A DNA stretch of 64,000 nt, from contig NZ_SPMY01000016.1 in assembly GCF_012939955.1 (NCBI RefSeq), forward strand, positions 43,584 through 107,583, in the 5' to 3' direction. Both the position numbers and the translations under genes were made by a program. This document shows positions 8,101 to 16,784 of this stretch, in pieces. This stretch comes from Candidatus Accumulibacter phosphatis. Its GTDB lineage: Bacteria > Pseudomonadota > Gammaproteobacteria > Burkholderiales > Rhodocyclaceae. Positions within the stretch are counted from its first letter, which is position 1. Each line of letters begins with the position of its first letter. The notes under the pieces are model-generated. The model made no database searches, was not told where the DNA came from, and worked only from the letters and a program-made list of their open reading frames with translations.

Positions 8101-9042
8101 TCAGGGTGCCTTCGGAATGAGTGCCGCGCCCAGCCAGGCGTTTGTCGTGCAGAGGTTCTTGGTCAGATCTGGGGTGAGTCGGGCGACGGCGGTGGCGGCA
8201 GCAGAGAGCGGGATATGCTTCGAGGCGCAGAGCGCCAGACGGCGCGTGAGCGTCGGGTTGTCGACGGGAACGGCACACAGCGTGCCGGCCGCCAGTTCAT
8301 GCTGCAAGGGCATCACCGGCAGCAGGGTGTGACCGAGGCCGGCGAGCAAAGTCGTGCGCAGGATGCTGACCGAGCTGATGTCGGCGATGACGTTCGGCCC
8401 CGCTAGCCCATGCGCGCGCGCCGCCGCCTCGATGATCGGGCGCACGCCGTGTGGATTGGCGGGCAGGATCAAAGGCAGCAGCAGAGCCTGCTGCAAGCTC
8501 ACCGCCGCCTGCGGGCGATCCGCTGCCGAGGCGGGCGAAATCAAGGCCAGAGCTTCGTCGAGCAGGTACTCGCAGGCAAACTCGGCGATGCTGCCGTCGT
8601 CGAACAACAGGGCCAGGTTGATCTGGCCGCTGCGCAGTTGCTGGACGAGGTTGCCTGTCAGCTCTTCCGTCAGTTCGAGTTCGACCTTCGGCAAGTGCTG
8701 GCGGACGGCCTGCAGTAACGGCAAGGCCAGTGCATTCGAGGCACTGTGCGGTACGCCGAAAACGACCTTGCCGCTCGGATCGTCGGCGTTGTTGCGAACG
8801 CTGGCGATGGCGTCATCCACCTGCCGGAGGATGGCCGTGGCGTGAGCGAGGAAGATGCGGCCGGACTCGCTGAGTTCGACCCCACGCCGCGAGCGGTGGA
8901 GCAGGCGCGTCCCCAGCTCTGCTTCGAGCTGCGCGAGCTGATGGCTGAGCGCGGACTGGGCGACGAACACCTGCTCGGCCGCCTTCGAGAAGCTGCCGTG
9001 CTTGGCAATGGCCACGAAGTATCGCAACTGGCGGAGTTCCAT
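8101..9042 (-). CDS. LysR-type transcriptional regulator (Nac/CynR-like)
   Basis: Regulator of 313 residues. The N-terminal winged helix-turn-helix is clear: MELRQLRYFVAIAKHGSFSK (residues 1-20), AAEQVFVAQSALSHQLAQLE, then LGTRLLHRSRRGVELSE. The remainder is a two-lobed periplasmic-binding-protein-like effector domain (about residues 90-295). The first helix resembles Nac-type nitrogen assimilation regulators, but the target genes are not identifiable here because no divergent gene partners it closely. ATG at 9042 is preferred over an in-frame ATG eight codons upstream because family members start with MELRQLRYF. Confidence 0.85.
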   Translation of the reverse strand: MELRQLRYFVAIAKHGSFSKAAEQVFVAQSALSHQLAQLEAELGTRLLHRSRRGVELSESGRIFLAHATAILRQVDDAIASVRNNADDPSGKVVFGVPHSASNALALPLLQAVRQHLPKVELELTEELTGNLVQQLRSGQINLALLFDDGSIAEFACEYLLDEALALISPASAADRPQAAVSLQQALLLPLILPANPHGVRPIIEAAARAHGLAGPNVIADISSVSILRTTLLAGLGHTLLPVMPLQHELAAGTLCAVPVDNPTLTRRLALCASKHIPLSAAATAVARLTPDLTKNLCTTNAWLGAALIPKAP

Positions 9043-9637
9043 GGTGACGCAATGGTACACGTTCAATCGTAATTCGAGATACGACTATCTCCATTCAATG
9101 TTTTTCAGATGCGCCGTGTTCGGGTCTAATAGGGCCATCTGACCAACGCGAACACCTGCAGCCACCCGCTGCCAGAACCCAGGCCCACCCGGCCACCGTT
9201 CGCCGAGGAAACACTTTCTACAGAAAGTGGGATCGCAAGGCTCTCAAGCCCGAGCCTGCTGACGGAAGCCAAGCAAAGGCCCGCATATGGCGGGCCTTTG
9301 CTGTTTCTGCGCGCATCGCTCCCGTTGGCGTGAACACTTCCGTGAGACCATTTGGCGTCGCCGCCCTGTCGACTGCGCGGGGGCCAGCGGCAATGGCAGG
9401 ACGGGCGGTGGTCATGGCGAACGACGTGAAGCGATCCAGGAGCAAGGTTTGTCGCGGCGAGTCAGCTTTCATGGCCGTGCCTGCAAGCTTCACTGGTCGA
9501 CTTGGCAAGCCCCCCCCGCAACGGATAAGCTAGACGAGCTAGTGGCTCGCCTGGCGGGCGCATCCTGCCCAAGCACAGTTGTATGTAACCCTTGTCGCTT
9601 CGCTCGTAAATCGTTGTTTTGTACCCGAGGATCCTTG
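9043..9637. other. Non-coding region between the LysR and DUF3300 genes
   Basis: About 595 bases without a convincing gene. It holds the divergent promoter area of the LysR gene, a possible structured transcript at about 9120-9305 ending in a strong terminator, and the leader of the DUF3300 gene. The open frames crossing it have no family resemblance. Confidence 0.5.
9272..9308 (+). terminator. Rho-independent-like hairpin terminator
   Basis: A perfect 12-bp stem GCAAAGGCCCGC / GCGGGCCTTTGC with a 5-base loop at 9273-9301, followed by TGTTTCTG. No coding gene on the plus strand ends here: the LysR gene is divergent. It therefore either ends an unrecognised small RNA transcribed from about 9120, or attenuates transcription into the DUF3300 gene. 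Confidence 0.6.
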
Positions 9638-11005
9638 ATGAACTCAAAAACCTCCCGATCCTGTGCGCTGCTTACAGCACTGATATTTGCGCTTTCCCCG
9701 ACGCTGGCCCAACAAGCGCCGTCAGCGCCGCTAGCCGAGCCAGCGTCGACCAGTGCGGCGCAGCAAAGCTTCTCGCAGGAAGACCTGGACCGGCTTCTGG
9801 CGCCCATTGCCCTCTATCCGGATGCGCTGCTGGCGCAGATCCTGATGGCTTCGACCTACCCGCTCGAAGTCGTCGAGGCGGCACGCTGGTCGAAGGCCAA
9901 CCCCGAGGTCACCAACGAGAAGGCGCTTGAGGACGCAATGGCCCAGCAGCAGTGGGATCCGGCGGTCAAATCGCTGACGGCGGTACCGGAAGTCCTCAAG
10001 CAGATGAACGACAACCTCAGCTGGACGCAGAAACTTGGCGACGCTTTCCTCGCCCAGCAGGCGGCAGTGATGGACACCGTGCAGTCGCTGCGCGCCAAGG
10101 CCGATGCCACCGGCAACCTCAAGACGACGCCGCAGCAGGTGGTCAGGACCGAGACACAGGGCAGCCAGACGATCTATGTCGTCGAGTCGCCAAAGCCGGA
10201 CGTGATCTACGTACCCACTTACAATCCGAGCGTGGTCTACGGCAGCTGGTGGTATCCGACACCGCCTTACACTGTCTATCCGCCGGCCTACGTCTATCCA
10301 CCCGGCCTGGTCTTCGCCACCGGCCTGCTCGTTGGCGCCGCAATCTGGGGAGGCTGCAACTGGGGCTGGGGCCGCGGCTCGGTCGACGTGAACGTCAATC
10401 GCTACAACTCGTTCAATCGCAGCAACATCAGCAACAAGAACTGGAATCACAACGTCAATCACCGCCGCGGTGTCGCTTACGGGGACAGGAACGTGGCGCG
10501 CCAGTACAACCGTGGCAGCAACGCCGCCGCAGCCAAGTCGCGCGAGAACTTTCGCGGTCGCGCCGAAAGCGGGCGCTCGGAGCTCAAGGGCATGGATCGC
10601 AAACAGCTGAACGATCGCGTTCAGAACGCTGATCGTGGCGCTAGGGCAGCGACACGCGACAAGACCGCCGGTGTCGGTTCCGGTGCTGGTGGCAGAGGAG
10701 CAACGGCAAGCGACCGCATGCAGGGCGGCGGCGGAGCGCGGGCATCGGCAAGCAACCGCATGCAGGGTAGCGAAGCACGGTCGACGACCAGCAACCGCAT
10801 GGCTGGCAGTACCGCGCGCAACAATGCGAGCAGCAGCGCGAGGGGTAGCGGTTTCTCGGGCGCCGGCAACGGACACTCGACACGCGAAGCCAGCCAGCGC
10901 GGCAACGCCAGCCGCGCACAGATGAGCAACCGCGGCGGCGGAGGTGATCGTGGTGGCGGTGGTGGTGGACACCGTGGCGGCGGTGGTGGCGGCCGTGGTC
11001 GCTAA
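9638..11005 (+). CDS. DUF3300 family secreted protein
   Basis: Protein of 455 residues with a signal peptide (LLTALIFALSPTLAQQ, residues about 10-26). The DUF3300 core (about residues 45-260) includes LDRLLAPIALYPDALLAQIL and PEVVEAARW-like helices, then a Tyr/Pro-rich segment (YNPSVVYGSWWYPTPPY). The C-terminal third is low-complexity: Asn/Arg-rich, with repeated SNRM/SDRMQG units and a final Gly-His-Arg tail. Function unknown; presumably periplasmic or envelope. ATG at 9638 gives the signal peptide; the longer open frame upstream is noncoding. Followed 42 bp later by the DUF2950 gene, a pairing often seen in proteobacteria. Confidence 0.85.
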   Translation: MNSKTSRSCALLTALIFALSPTLAQQAPSAPLAEPASTSAAQQSFSQEDLDRLLAPIALYPDALLAQILMASTYPLEVVEAARWSKANPEVTNEKALEDAMAQQQWDPAVKSLTAVPEVLKQMNDNLSWTQKLGDAFLAQQAAVMDTVQSLRAKADATGNLKTTPQQVVRTETQGSQTIYVVESPKPDVIYVPTYNPSVVYGSWWYPTPPYTVYPPAYVYPPGLVFATGLLVGAAIWGGCNWGWGRGSVDVNVNRYNSFNRSNISNKNWNHNVNHRRGVAYGDRNVARQYNRGSNAAAAKSRENFRGRAESGRSELKGMDRKQLNDRVQNADRGARAATRDKTAGVGSGAGGRGATASDRMQGGGGARASASNRMQGSEARSTTSNRMAGSTARNNASSSARGSGFSGAGNGHSTREASQRGNASRAQMSNRGGGGDRGGGGGGHRGGGGGGRGR

Positions 11006-11047
11006 GCAGCCCTGCCCCCCACCCCCACTTCTGCGGAGAACAAAACG

Positions 11048-12011
11048 ATGAAACTCAAGCACACGCTCAAGACACTCGCTGCCGCCCTGTTGATCGCGAC
11101 AGCTCCCCCCGACCTTCGCCGCGACAGCCAGCAAGGCTGCGCCGGCGCCGAAAAAAGTCATCAGTGCTTTTGCAACGCCTGACGATGCCGCCATGGCGCT
11201 CGCGGCGGCGGTCCGCGCGCAGGATGCGAAAGCACTGCTGGCGGTCGTCGGCCCGAACTCGGGAAGCTGGCTTTTCAGCGGCGACAGCGTCGCCGACCGC
11301 GCGGACTGGAAGAAATTCCTGGCCGCGTACGATGCGAAGCACGGCATCAGCAAACAGGCGGATGGCCATGCGCAGCTGGTCGTCGGTGACGACGACTGGT
11401 CCTTCCCGGCACCGCTGGTGCACAGGGCCGACGGCTGGGTTTTCGACGCCGATGCCGGACGCGAGGAGATCACCAGCAGGCGTATCGGCCGCAACGAACT
11501 TGACACCATCCAGACCTTGCTGGCGATCGTCGATGCGCAGCGCGACTACGCCGCCGACGATCTCGACGGTAACGGATTCAACGACTACGCACGCCGTTTC
11601 GTGTCGACCAAAGGTAAGCGAGATGGCCTTTTCTGGCCGGTGCAGGAAGGCCAGCCGGCGAGTCCCCTCGGGCCACTGATCGCCGACGCCACGGACGAAG
11701 GCTATGCCGTCAAGCAGTCGAAAGCCAAGCGTTATGAGCCAAAGCCCTTTCACGGCTATCTCTACCGCATGCTGACCGCCGAGGGCGAGAACTCCCCGGA
11801 CGGCGCCTACAACTACCTCGTTGCTGACAAGATGATCGGCGGTTTCGCCGTTGTCGCCTACCCCGCCAAATACGGAGCGTCGGGGGTGATGACTTTCCTC
11901 GTCAACCACAATGGCGTCGTCTACCAGAAGGACCTCGGCGATGACACCACGCCCGCAGCCAGCACCATGAGCCGTTTCAATCCCGACTCCAGCTGGACGG
12001 CAGTGCCCTAA
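11048..12011 (+). pseudogene. DUF2950 family protein, frameshifted in the signal peptide
   Basis: Exported DUF2950 protein of unknown function. The start ATG at 11048 (GGAGA about 9 bases upstream) encodes MKLKHTLKTLAAALLIATAP, a good signal peptide, but the frame then closes. The mature protein, from TFAATASKAAP onward and including the main frame that is open to 12011, lies one frame away. Removing one C from the C6 run at 11105-11110 joins the two exactly at the expected cleavage region. The mature part (DGNGFNDYARRFV, FHGYLYRMLTAEGENSP, GGFAVVAYPAKYG) is intact, so a sequencing or assembly indel is as likely as a true mutation. Pairs with the DUF3300 gene upstream. Confidence 0.82.
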
Positions 12012-12095
12012 GCCAGGCACGTACAGTCGCCGGCATGACGACTGACGACGACGACAACCATGCCGCGCAGGGCGCCGCCGGGCAGTTCTTGCGCC

Positions 12096-13403
12096 CTAAG
12101 CGCTTGGCTGACGCTCGAAAAGGGCGATCGACTCGACGTGGGAAGTGTTGGGAAACATGTTGACCACGCCCGCGCCACGCAAGCGGTAGCCCTTCTGGCT
12201 GACCAGAATCGCCGCGTCGCGCGCCAGGCTCGGTGGACTGCACGAAATGTAGACGATGCGCCGCGGGCCGTCAGCCGCCAGTGACTTGACCAGCTCCAGC
12301 GCCCCATCGCGCGGCGGGTCGATGAGCATCTTGTCGAGCCCGCCGAAGGCGGCAAAGCTCTCCGTAGTCACTTCGAAGAGATTCGCAATACGATACTCAA
12401 CGCGTCCATCGAGACCGTTCGCAGCGGCATTCTCGGCCGCCCGAACGACGAGTTCAGGACTGCCTTCGACACCGAGAACCTGCGCGCCCGAACGCGCGAT
12501 GGCCAGCGAGAAGTTCCCCAGCCCGCAGAACATGTCGCCGATCCGCTCGCCTGGCCGCGGTTCCAGGAGGCTCATTGCTCGCCGCACCAGGACGCGATTG
12601 ATCGCCGGATTGACCTGCGTGAACTCGGTCGGCGAGAAGAAATGCTCGACGCCGAAGTCGGGCAGCAGATAGGAAAGCGGTGGCCCCTCCTGCGGATGGA
12701 AGCGGTAGGCCGTTGCCGGCCCCTTCGGCTGCAGATAGAAGACGACCCCGTAGCGGTCGGCAAAGTCGCGCAGCAGAGCCTCGTCATCCGGACTCGGCGC
12801 TTCCAGCACGCGCAGAACGAGAGCCGTTACCCGCTCACCGACGGCGACTTCGATCTGCGGCAGGCGATCGCGGATCGAGAGCGCCCCGATCAACTCGCGC
12901 AGCGGCAACAGCATCGCCGAAAGATGTGGCGGCAGCACCGCGCACTGCTGCATATCGGCGACGTAACTGCCTCTCCGCTCGCGAAAGCCGACCAGCACGC
13001 CGCCTTTCTTGGCCACGAAGCGAACCGACAGCCGCGCGCGAAAGCGGTAAGCCCATGTCGGACCATGAATCGGCGCGTACAGCTGCTCGGCACTGATCTC
13101 GCCAAGATGGCGCAGATTGTCTTCGAGCAAGCGCTGCTTGGCCGCCACCTGCGCACTGGCATCGAGATGTTGCATGCTGCAACCGCCACAGACGCCGAAA
13201 TGCGGGCAGCGCGGCGTCACGCGATCCGCCGACGGATCGAGAATACGCAGCGTCCGCGCCTGTTCGTAAGTCGGTTTGCGGCGATGGACGACGTATTCGA
13301 CGCGCTCGCCCGGCAAGGCGCCTTCGATGAAAACCGTCGTGCCGTCGACCACGATCAGCCCGCGCCCCTCGTGGTCCAGCGAGTCAATAATTCCGGTGGG
13401 CAT
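12096..13403 (-). CDS. rlmD: 23S rRNA (uracil-1939-C5)-methyltransferase RlmD
   Basis: SAM-dependent RNA methyltransferase of 435 residues that methylates U1939 of 23S rRNA. An N-terminal TRAM domain (residues about 1-55) is followed by the iron-sulfur cysteines [10 protein letters not shown] and a later QQCAVL, an SAM-binding [12 protein letters not shown] motif, IDPPRDG, and the catalytic cysteine in [12 protein letters not shown] (SCNP in most homologues, SCSP here), with a final [12 protein letters not shown] at 13403 has GAGAG before it; a TTG five codons upstream is possible. Stand-alone gene. Confidence 0.92.
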   Translation of the reverse strand: MPTGIIDSLDHEGRGLIVVDGTTVFIEGALPGERVEYVVHRRKPTYEQARTLRILDPSADRVTPRCPHFGVCGGCSMQHLDASAQVAAKQRLLEDNLRHLGEISAEQLYAPIHGPTWAYRFRARLSVRFVAKKGGVLVGFRERRGSYVADMQQCAVLPPHLSAMLLPLRELIGALSIRDRLPQIEVAVGERVTALVLRVLEAPSPDDEALLRDFADRYGVVFYLQPKGPATAYRFHPQEGPPLSYLLPDFGVEHFFSPTEFTQVNPAINRVLVRRAMSLLEPRPGERIGDMFCGLGNFSLAIARSGAQVLGVEGSPELVVRAAENAAANGLDGRVEYRIANLFEVTTESFAAFGGLDKMLIDPPRDGALELVKSLAADGPRRIVYISCSPPSLARDAAILVSQKGYRLRGAGVVNMFPNTSHVESIALFERQPSA

Positions 13404-13712
13404 GCTCTCTATCCGCAAAATAACGGGCGATTCTACCGCAACGGCAATGACTCATCGGAAGACCACGACAAGGAAAGCCACTCGCTTGCAGCCAGCTGGA
13501 TGCGCTTACCCGATGCACAAGCTCAGCAAAGTCGACGATCACCGCCCGGTGCCGCCGACGACAATCGACGATGGCTTGCCTGGGCGGCGGCAAGCCTGCT
13601 ATCTTCGCCGGCGAATGACCTGAAAGATTCGCCGTTAGGCGCTTGCCGGAAAAGACAAGCAAGATGGGTTGCCCTTGGACAGAAATCGCCCAAGGCACGC
13701 GGAGGACTCCTG
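13404..13712. other. Intergenic region
   Basis: About 309 bases between divergent genes. The gene at 13713 has GGAGG at about 13701-13705. No RNA gene, terminator or repeat was recognised. Confidence 0.5.
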
Positions 13713-14192
13713 ATGACCAGTCGCCTGCTCACCACCTGGACCGAACACGACAGCGCGGTACAGGAAATTCTGGACCTGTCAGCGAAGAGCTTGCTGATCT
13801 TCGACGAAGACCTGTCACCCCTCAAGCTTGAAAACCCGGCGAGAATTGCCGCCCTGAATCGTCTGCTGAGCTCCCGGCAGCAAGGCAGTCAACTGACGAT
13901 CGTCGTTCAGAAGACCGAGTTCGTCCGGCAATACAGCCCGCAATTGATGAAGCTGTTACGTGTCTATTCGCCGACCCTGCAGATCATCGACGCGCCACCG
14001 CAACTCGAAGCGCGAAATGACTCCCTGCTGATCGCCGATGACAAACACGCGCTGCTGCGCTTCCACCGCGACCATGCCCGATCCCGGCTGATTACCGACG
14101 ATGTCCACGAGTGCAAGCCCTACCGGAAGCGCTTCGACGAGATCCTCGGCGAAGGCGGCGACCCGATCAGCGCGACCACGCTCGGGCTGTAA
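13713..14192 (+). CDS. Uncharacterised protein with phospholipase-D-like fold sequence
   Basis: Protein of 159 residues, GGAGG ribosome site in front of ATG 13713. No signal peptide or membrane segment. It alternates strands and helices (SLLIFDEDLSPLKLENPARI, TIVVQKTEF, LIADDKHALLRFHRDHARS) in a way resembling the small PLD-like/DUF7931 proteins of betaproteobacteria, but no HKD motif is present. Function unknown. It is followed 130 bp later by a DMT transporter; a shared transcript is possible but not shown. Confidence 0.6.
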   Translation: MTSRLLTTWTEHDSAVQEILDLSAKSLLIFDEDLSPLKLENPARIAALNRLLSSRQQGSQLTIVVQKTEFVRQYSPQLMKLLRVYSPTLQIIDAPPQLEARNDSLLIADDKHALLRFHRDHARSRLITDDVHECKPYRKRFDEILGEGGDPISATTLGL

Positions 14193-14324
14193 ACGCCGCG
14201 CCAGCATCTGCCAAGGGCGGCCGACCACCTGGCGCCGATCTGGCGAGTCCGCCAGGCACTTCACGAGTGCGGCGAAGACTGCCAATTCGGCTACACTTGC
14301 CGGCTTTTCCCGGAAACCTTCACC

Positions 14325-15236
14325 TTGACTCGCGCCCAGGCCAATCTGCTGCTGCTCGCCGTCGCCCTGATCTGGGGTTCGGCTTTCGTCGCCCAGGCCG
14401 AAGGCATGGCCGGCGTCGGGCCGCTGACCTTCACCGGCACCCGCTTCCTGCTCGGTACCGCCGTCATCGCCCCGCTCGCCTGGCGCGAGTGGCGCCAGTT
14501 GTCGCTACGCCAGGCGCAGCCGCGGCCCACCGACGCCCTCGGCATCAGCGCCCTGGGCGTGCTGCTGATGCTTGGCGCCGTCTTTCAGCAGATCGGCATC
14601 ATCAGCACCACAATCACCAACGCCGGCTTTCTCACCGCGCTTTACGTGCCGCTGGTACCGCTGCTCGGCTGGATGCTGCTGCGCACACCCGCGCACTGGT
14701 CGGTGTGGCCGACGTCGATTGGTTGCCTGGCCGGCACCTGGCTGCTCTCCGGCGCGCAAGGTTTCGAGCCCGTCGTCGGCGACCTGTGGGTGATGGCCAG
14801 CAGCATCTTCTGGGCCTTGCATGTGATCTTTGTCGGACGCATCGCCGAGCGCCTGCACGCGCCGTTCCTGATCGCCAGCGGGCAATTCTTGGTCTGCGGT
14901 GTCATCAGCCTGCTTTGGGCCTTACTCAGCGAAAGCATTACCCTGAGCGGAGTCGTCCAGGCAGCGCTGCCGATTGCCTACGCCGGCCTGGTGTCGGTGG
15001 GCATCGGCTACACCACGCAGGTGGTCGCGCAAGGCTATGCACAGCCCGCCGACGCGGCAATCATCCTCTCCGCCGAAACCGTCTTCGCCGCCCTGTTCGG
15101 CTTCCTGCTCATGGGTGATCGGCTTAACGCCAACGGCATCGCCGGCTGTGTGCTGATCCTGGTGTGCATCGTCGCCGTCCAGATCGCGCCGCTGGCCGCA
15201 GCCGGCAGGCAAGCGCTTGCCCGGCGAGCGCAATAG
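14325..15236 (+). CDS. DMT family transporter (EamA)
   Basis: Inner-membrane protein of 303 residues with ten hydrophobic segments in two EamA halves (about 5-140 and 150-290). Segment 1 carries LIWGSAFVAQ, typical of the RhaT/EamA group, and the second half has AETVFAALFGFLLMGDRL, the usual conserved stretch before helix 9. Likely an exporter of metabolites; substrate not predictable. Start TTG at 14325 because this is the first in-frame initiator and places helix 1 correctly. Confidence 0.83.
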   Translation: MTRAQANLLLLAVALIWGSAFVAQAEGMAGVGPLTFTGTRFLLGTAVIAPLAWREWRQLSLRQAQPRPTDALGISALGVLLMLGAVFQQIGIISTTITNAGFLTALYVPLVPLLGWMLLRTPAHWSVWPTSIGCLAGTWLLSGAQGFEPVVGDLWVMASSIFWALHVIFVGRIAERLHAPFLIASGQFLVCGVISLLWALLSESITLSGVVQAALPIAYAGLVSVGIGYTTQVVAQGYAQPADAAIILSAETVFAALFGFLLMGDRLNANGIAGCVLILVCIVAVQIAPLAAAGRQALARRAQ

Positions 15237-15360
15237 GACGGAAAGCGCGGGAAGACCGTCCCCTTCTCGCGACGAATGGCATCGAGGTTGTTGACGTTGT
15301 CGTTGAGGACGATGCCGTCGATGACACGCCAACTGTGAAGTCGATCACCTTCTCGGCCTC

Positions 15361-16404
15361 TCAAGCACCGTCTGCGAAAACGTCGTCGAGATTGGCTGCA
15401 TCGAGCAGTTCAAGACCCCACCTTTCGAGCTGAGCAGGACTGGCCTGCGCCAGTCGTTCCGGCACCCAGGCCGGTAGCACCCCAAAACGGCGCGCGAGTT
15501 GTTTTTGCAGCAGGGCTGCCTCGCCCTGTTGCATGCCCTCCTGGCGACCCTCCTGGCGACCCTCCTGCAGACCCTGCTGCAGACCCTGCTGCCGCCCCTC
15601 GCGCAGGCCATCCGCTTTCCACTGCCGGGTCCATTCTTCGACGGTTTCTGCGAGCATGGTATCAATCTCCTGTAATTCCTTGACTTCGGGTATTTCCTGC
15701 CCGGGCATCAGCCGGCGAAGGACTACGCGGTTGATCCAGACGGCGAAAGCGCGGCGCAGGCTCGCGTATTGCGGCCCCCGCAAACGCTTCTGCAATAGTG
15801 AGACCGCTCGCCGCACGTCCGCTGGCGCGCGGCTAGCTTCGAGACGAATGATACCGGCGACCGTGTTCTCCGTGTCGGTCAGCTCGTCATCGCCGAGCGC
15901 CGCCTCCTCCAGCAGGAAATAACGTTGCGCCGGGTGATAAGGCTTCAGGCTGGCCGGCAAGGGCTCGATCAGTTCGCTGACTTCGCGTGCCGCGGTCCAG
16001 CGACGGCGCCCGTTGTAGAGAACGAGCGGGAAAACCGCCGGCAGCTTCTGCTGGCTGCCGATCTCGCCGCTCTTGATCAGATCCTGATACAGCAATCCGG
16101 TATAGACCATGATGCGCAAGGCCATCCACGGATCAACGCTGCTCTGGAACTCGAGCAGCAGGTACACATAGAGCCAGTCGCCGCGGTGGCGCAGGCGCCA
16201 GACGATGTCGTCCTCACGCTCGCGCAAATCGTCGCTGACGTAACTGGCAGCGACTTTTTCGAGCGTCGCGAAGTCAAGCTCGGCGACCCAGTCCTCGGCG
16301 ACGAAACCGCGCAACAGGTCTTCGACGACCTGGGCGTGCGAAAAGAGCAGCTTGTAGCCCGAGTCGTAGCTTGCGGCGGCGGGCGGTGGCGAGTCGGCAA
16401 GCAT
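15361..16404 (-). CDS. Rpn family recombination-promoting nuclease / putative transposase (PD-(D/E)XK)
   Basis: Protein of 347 residues. The N-terminal half (SYDSGYKLLFSHAQVVEDLLRG shortened here) and following VYLLLEFQSS segment are characteristic of the Rpn/YhgA-like PD-(D/E)XK nucleases once called transposases; the LEFQS stretch holds the catalytic E-x-Q. The C-terminal third has tandem EGRQQG/EGRQEG units encoded by near-perfect 12-bp DNA repeats at about 15535-15600, and a short C-terminal helix motif (LERWGLELLDA). Such genes promote recombination and often sit in variable regions. ATG at 16404; the open frame upstream to 16848 crosses a repeat element and lacks similarity. Confidence 0.8.
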   Translation of the reverse strand: MLADSPPPAAASYDSGYKLLFSHAQVVEDLLRGFVAEDWVAELDFATLEKVAASYVSDDLREREDDIVWRLRHRGDWLYVYLLLEFQSSVDPWMALRIMVYTGLLYQDLIKSGEIGSQQKLPAVFPLVLYNGRRRWTAAREVSELIEPLPASLKPYHPAQRYFLLEEAALGDDELTDTENTVAGIIRLEASRAPADVRRAVSLLQKRLRGPQYASLRRAFAVWINRVVLRRLMPGQEIPEVKELQEIDTMLAETVEEWTRQWKADGLREGRQQGLQQGLQEGRQEGRQEGMQQGEAALLQKQLARRFGVLPAWVPERLAQASPAQLERWGLELLDAANLDDVFADGA

Positions 16405-16568
16405 GGGGTCGATGGCTTCCAGGCTGGAGATCGTTGCTCGTGCGAATGCGCTTCGACGTACATTCTCGCACAGCGAGCCACTTTGGGGCAGCCACGGTAA
16501 CGATGGCAGACAATGCGCCGCCAGGCGCGGTCGCCACCGGCGACCACCTGCCGAAAATGGTTTTCGGC

Positions 16569-16689
16569 TAACGGTCATGACAATCGAGACACCCCAGATC
16601 ATGAAAGTCATGACCGTTTTCCCCTCTTCCCCGACCCTTATCCCGCGAGGAGAGAATGGAGATTCGTGAGTCGCTTGCGCGACATTTAC
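16569..16689 (+). repeat. REP-like multi-hairpin element, copy 3
   Basis: Same order of parts as copy 2: TAACGGTCATGAC, inverted GTCATGACCG, TATCCCGCGAGGAGAGAA (a weakened version of the main hairpin) and GTCGC-TTGC-GCGAC. Here no gene ends in its TAA, but a possible GTG start (16666) of the downstream STAND-FGE gene lies within it, preceded by GGAGA. Confidence 0.78.
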
Positions 16690-16784
16690 GATTCGATAGA
16701 CCAGAGCGGTGCGACGCGAGAGTTCACCCTGCGCTGCGTCCGTAATCTGCTCGAACGCGGCTTCGCCGGCTCGCGGCATTCGTT

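Noticed and set aside
9200..9270. Possible cyclic-di-GMP (GEMM) riboswitch, because of a GGGATCGCAAGG stretch after a hairpin
   Set aside because: The GNRA tetraloop, the conserved GGACGCAAAGCC core and the closing P1 pairing are not matched; kept only as an unassigned structured region.
15237..15360. Minus-strand coding trace (WRVIDGIVLNDNVNNLDAIR)
   Set aside because: Protein-like for about 30 residues but no start, no family recognised and no continuation; too short to call.
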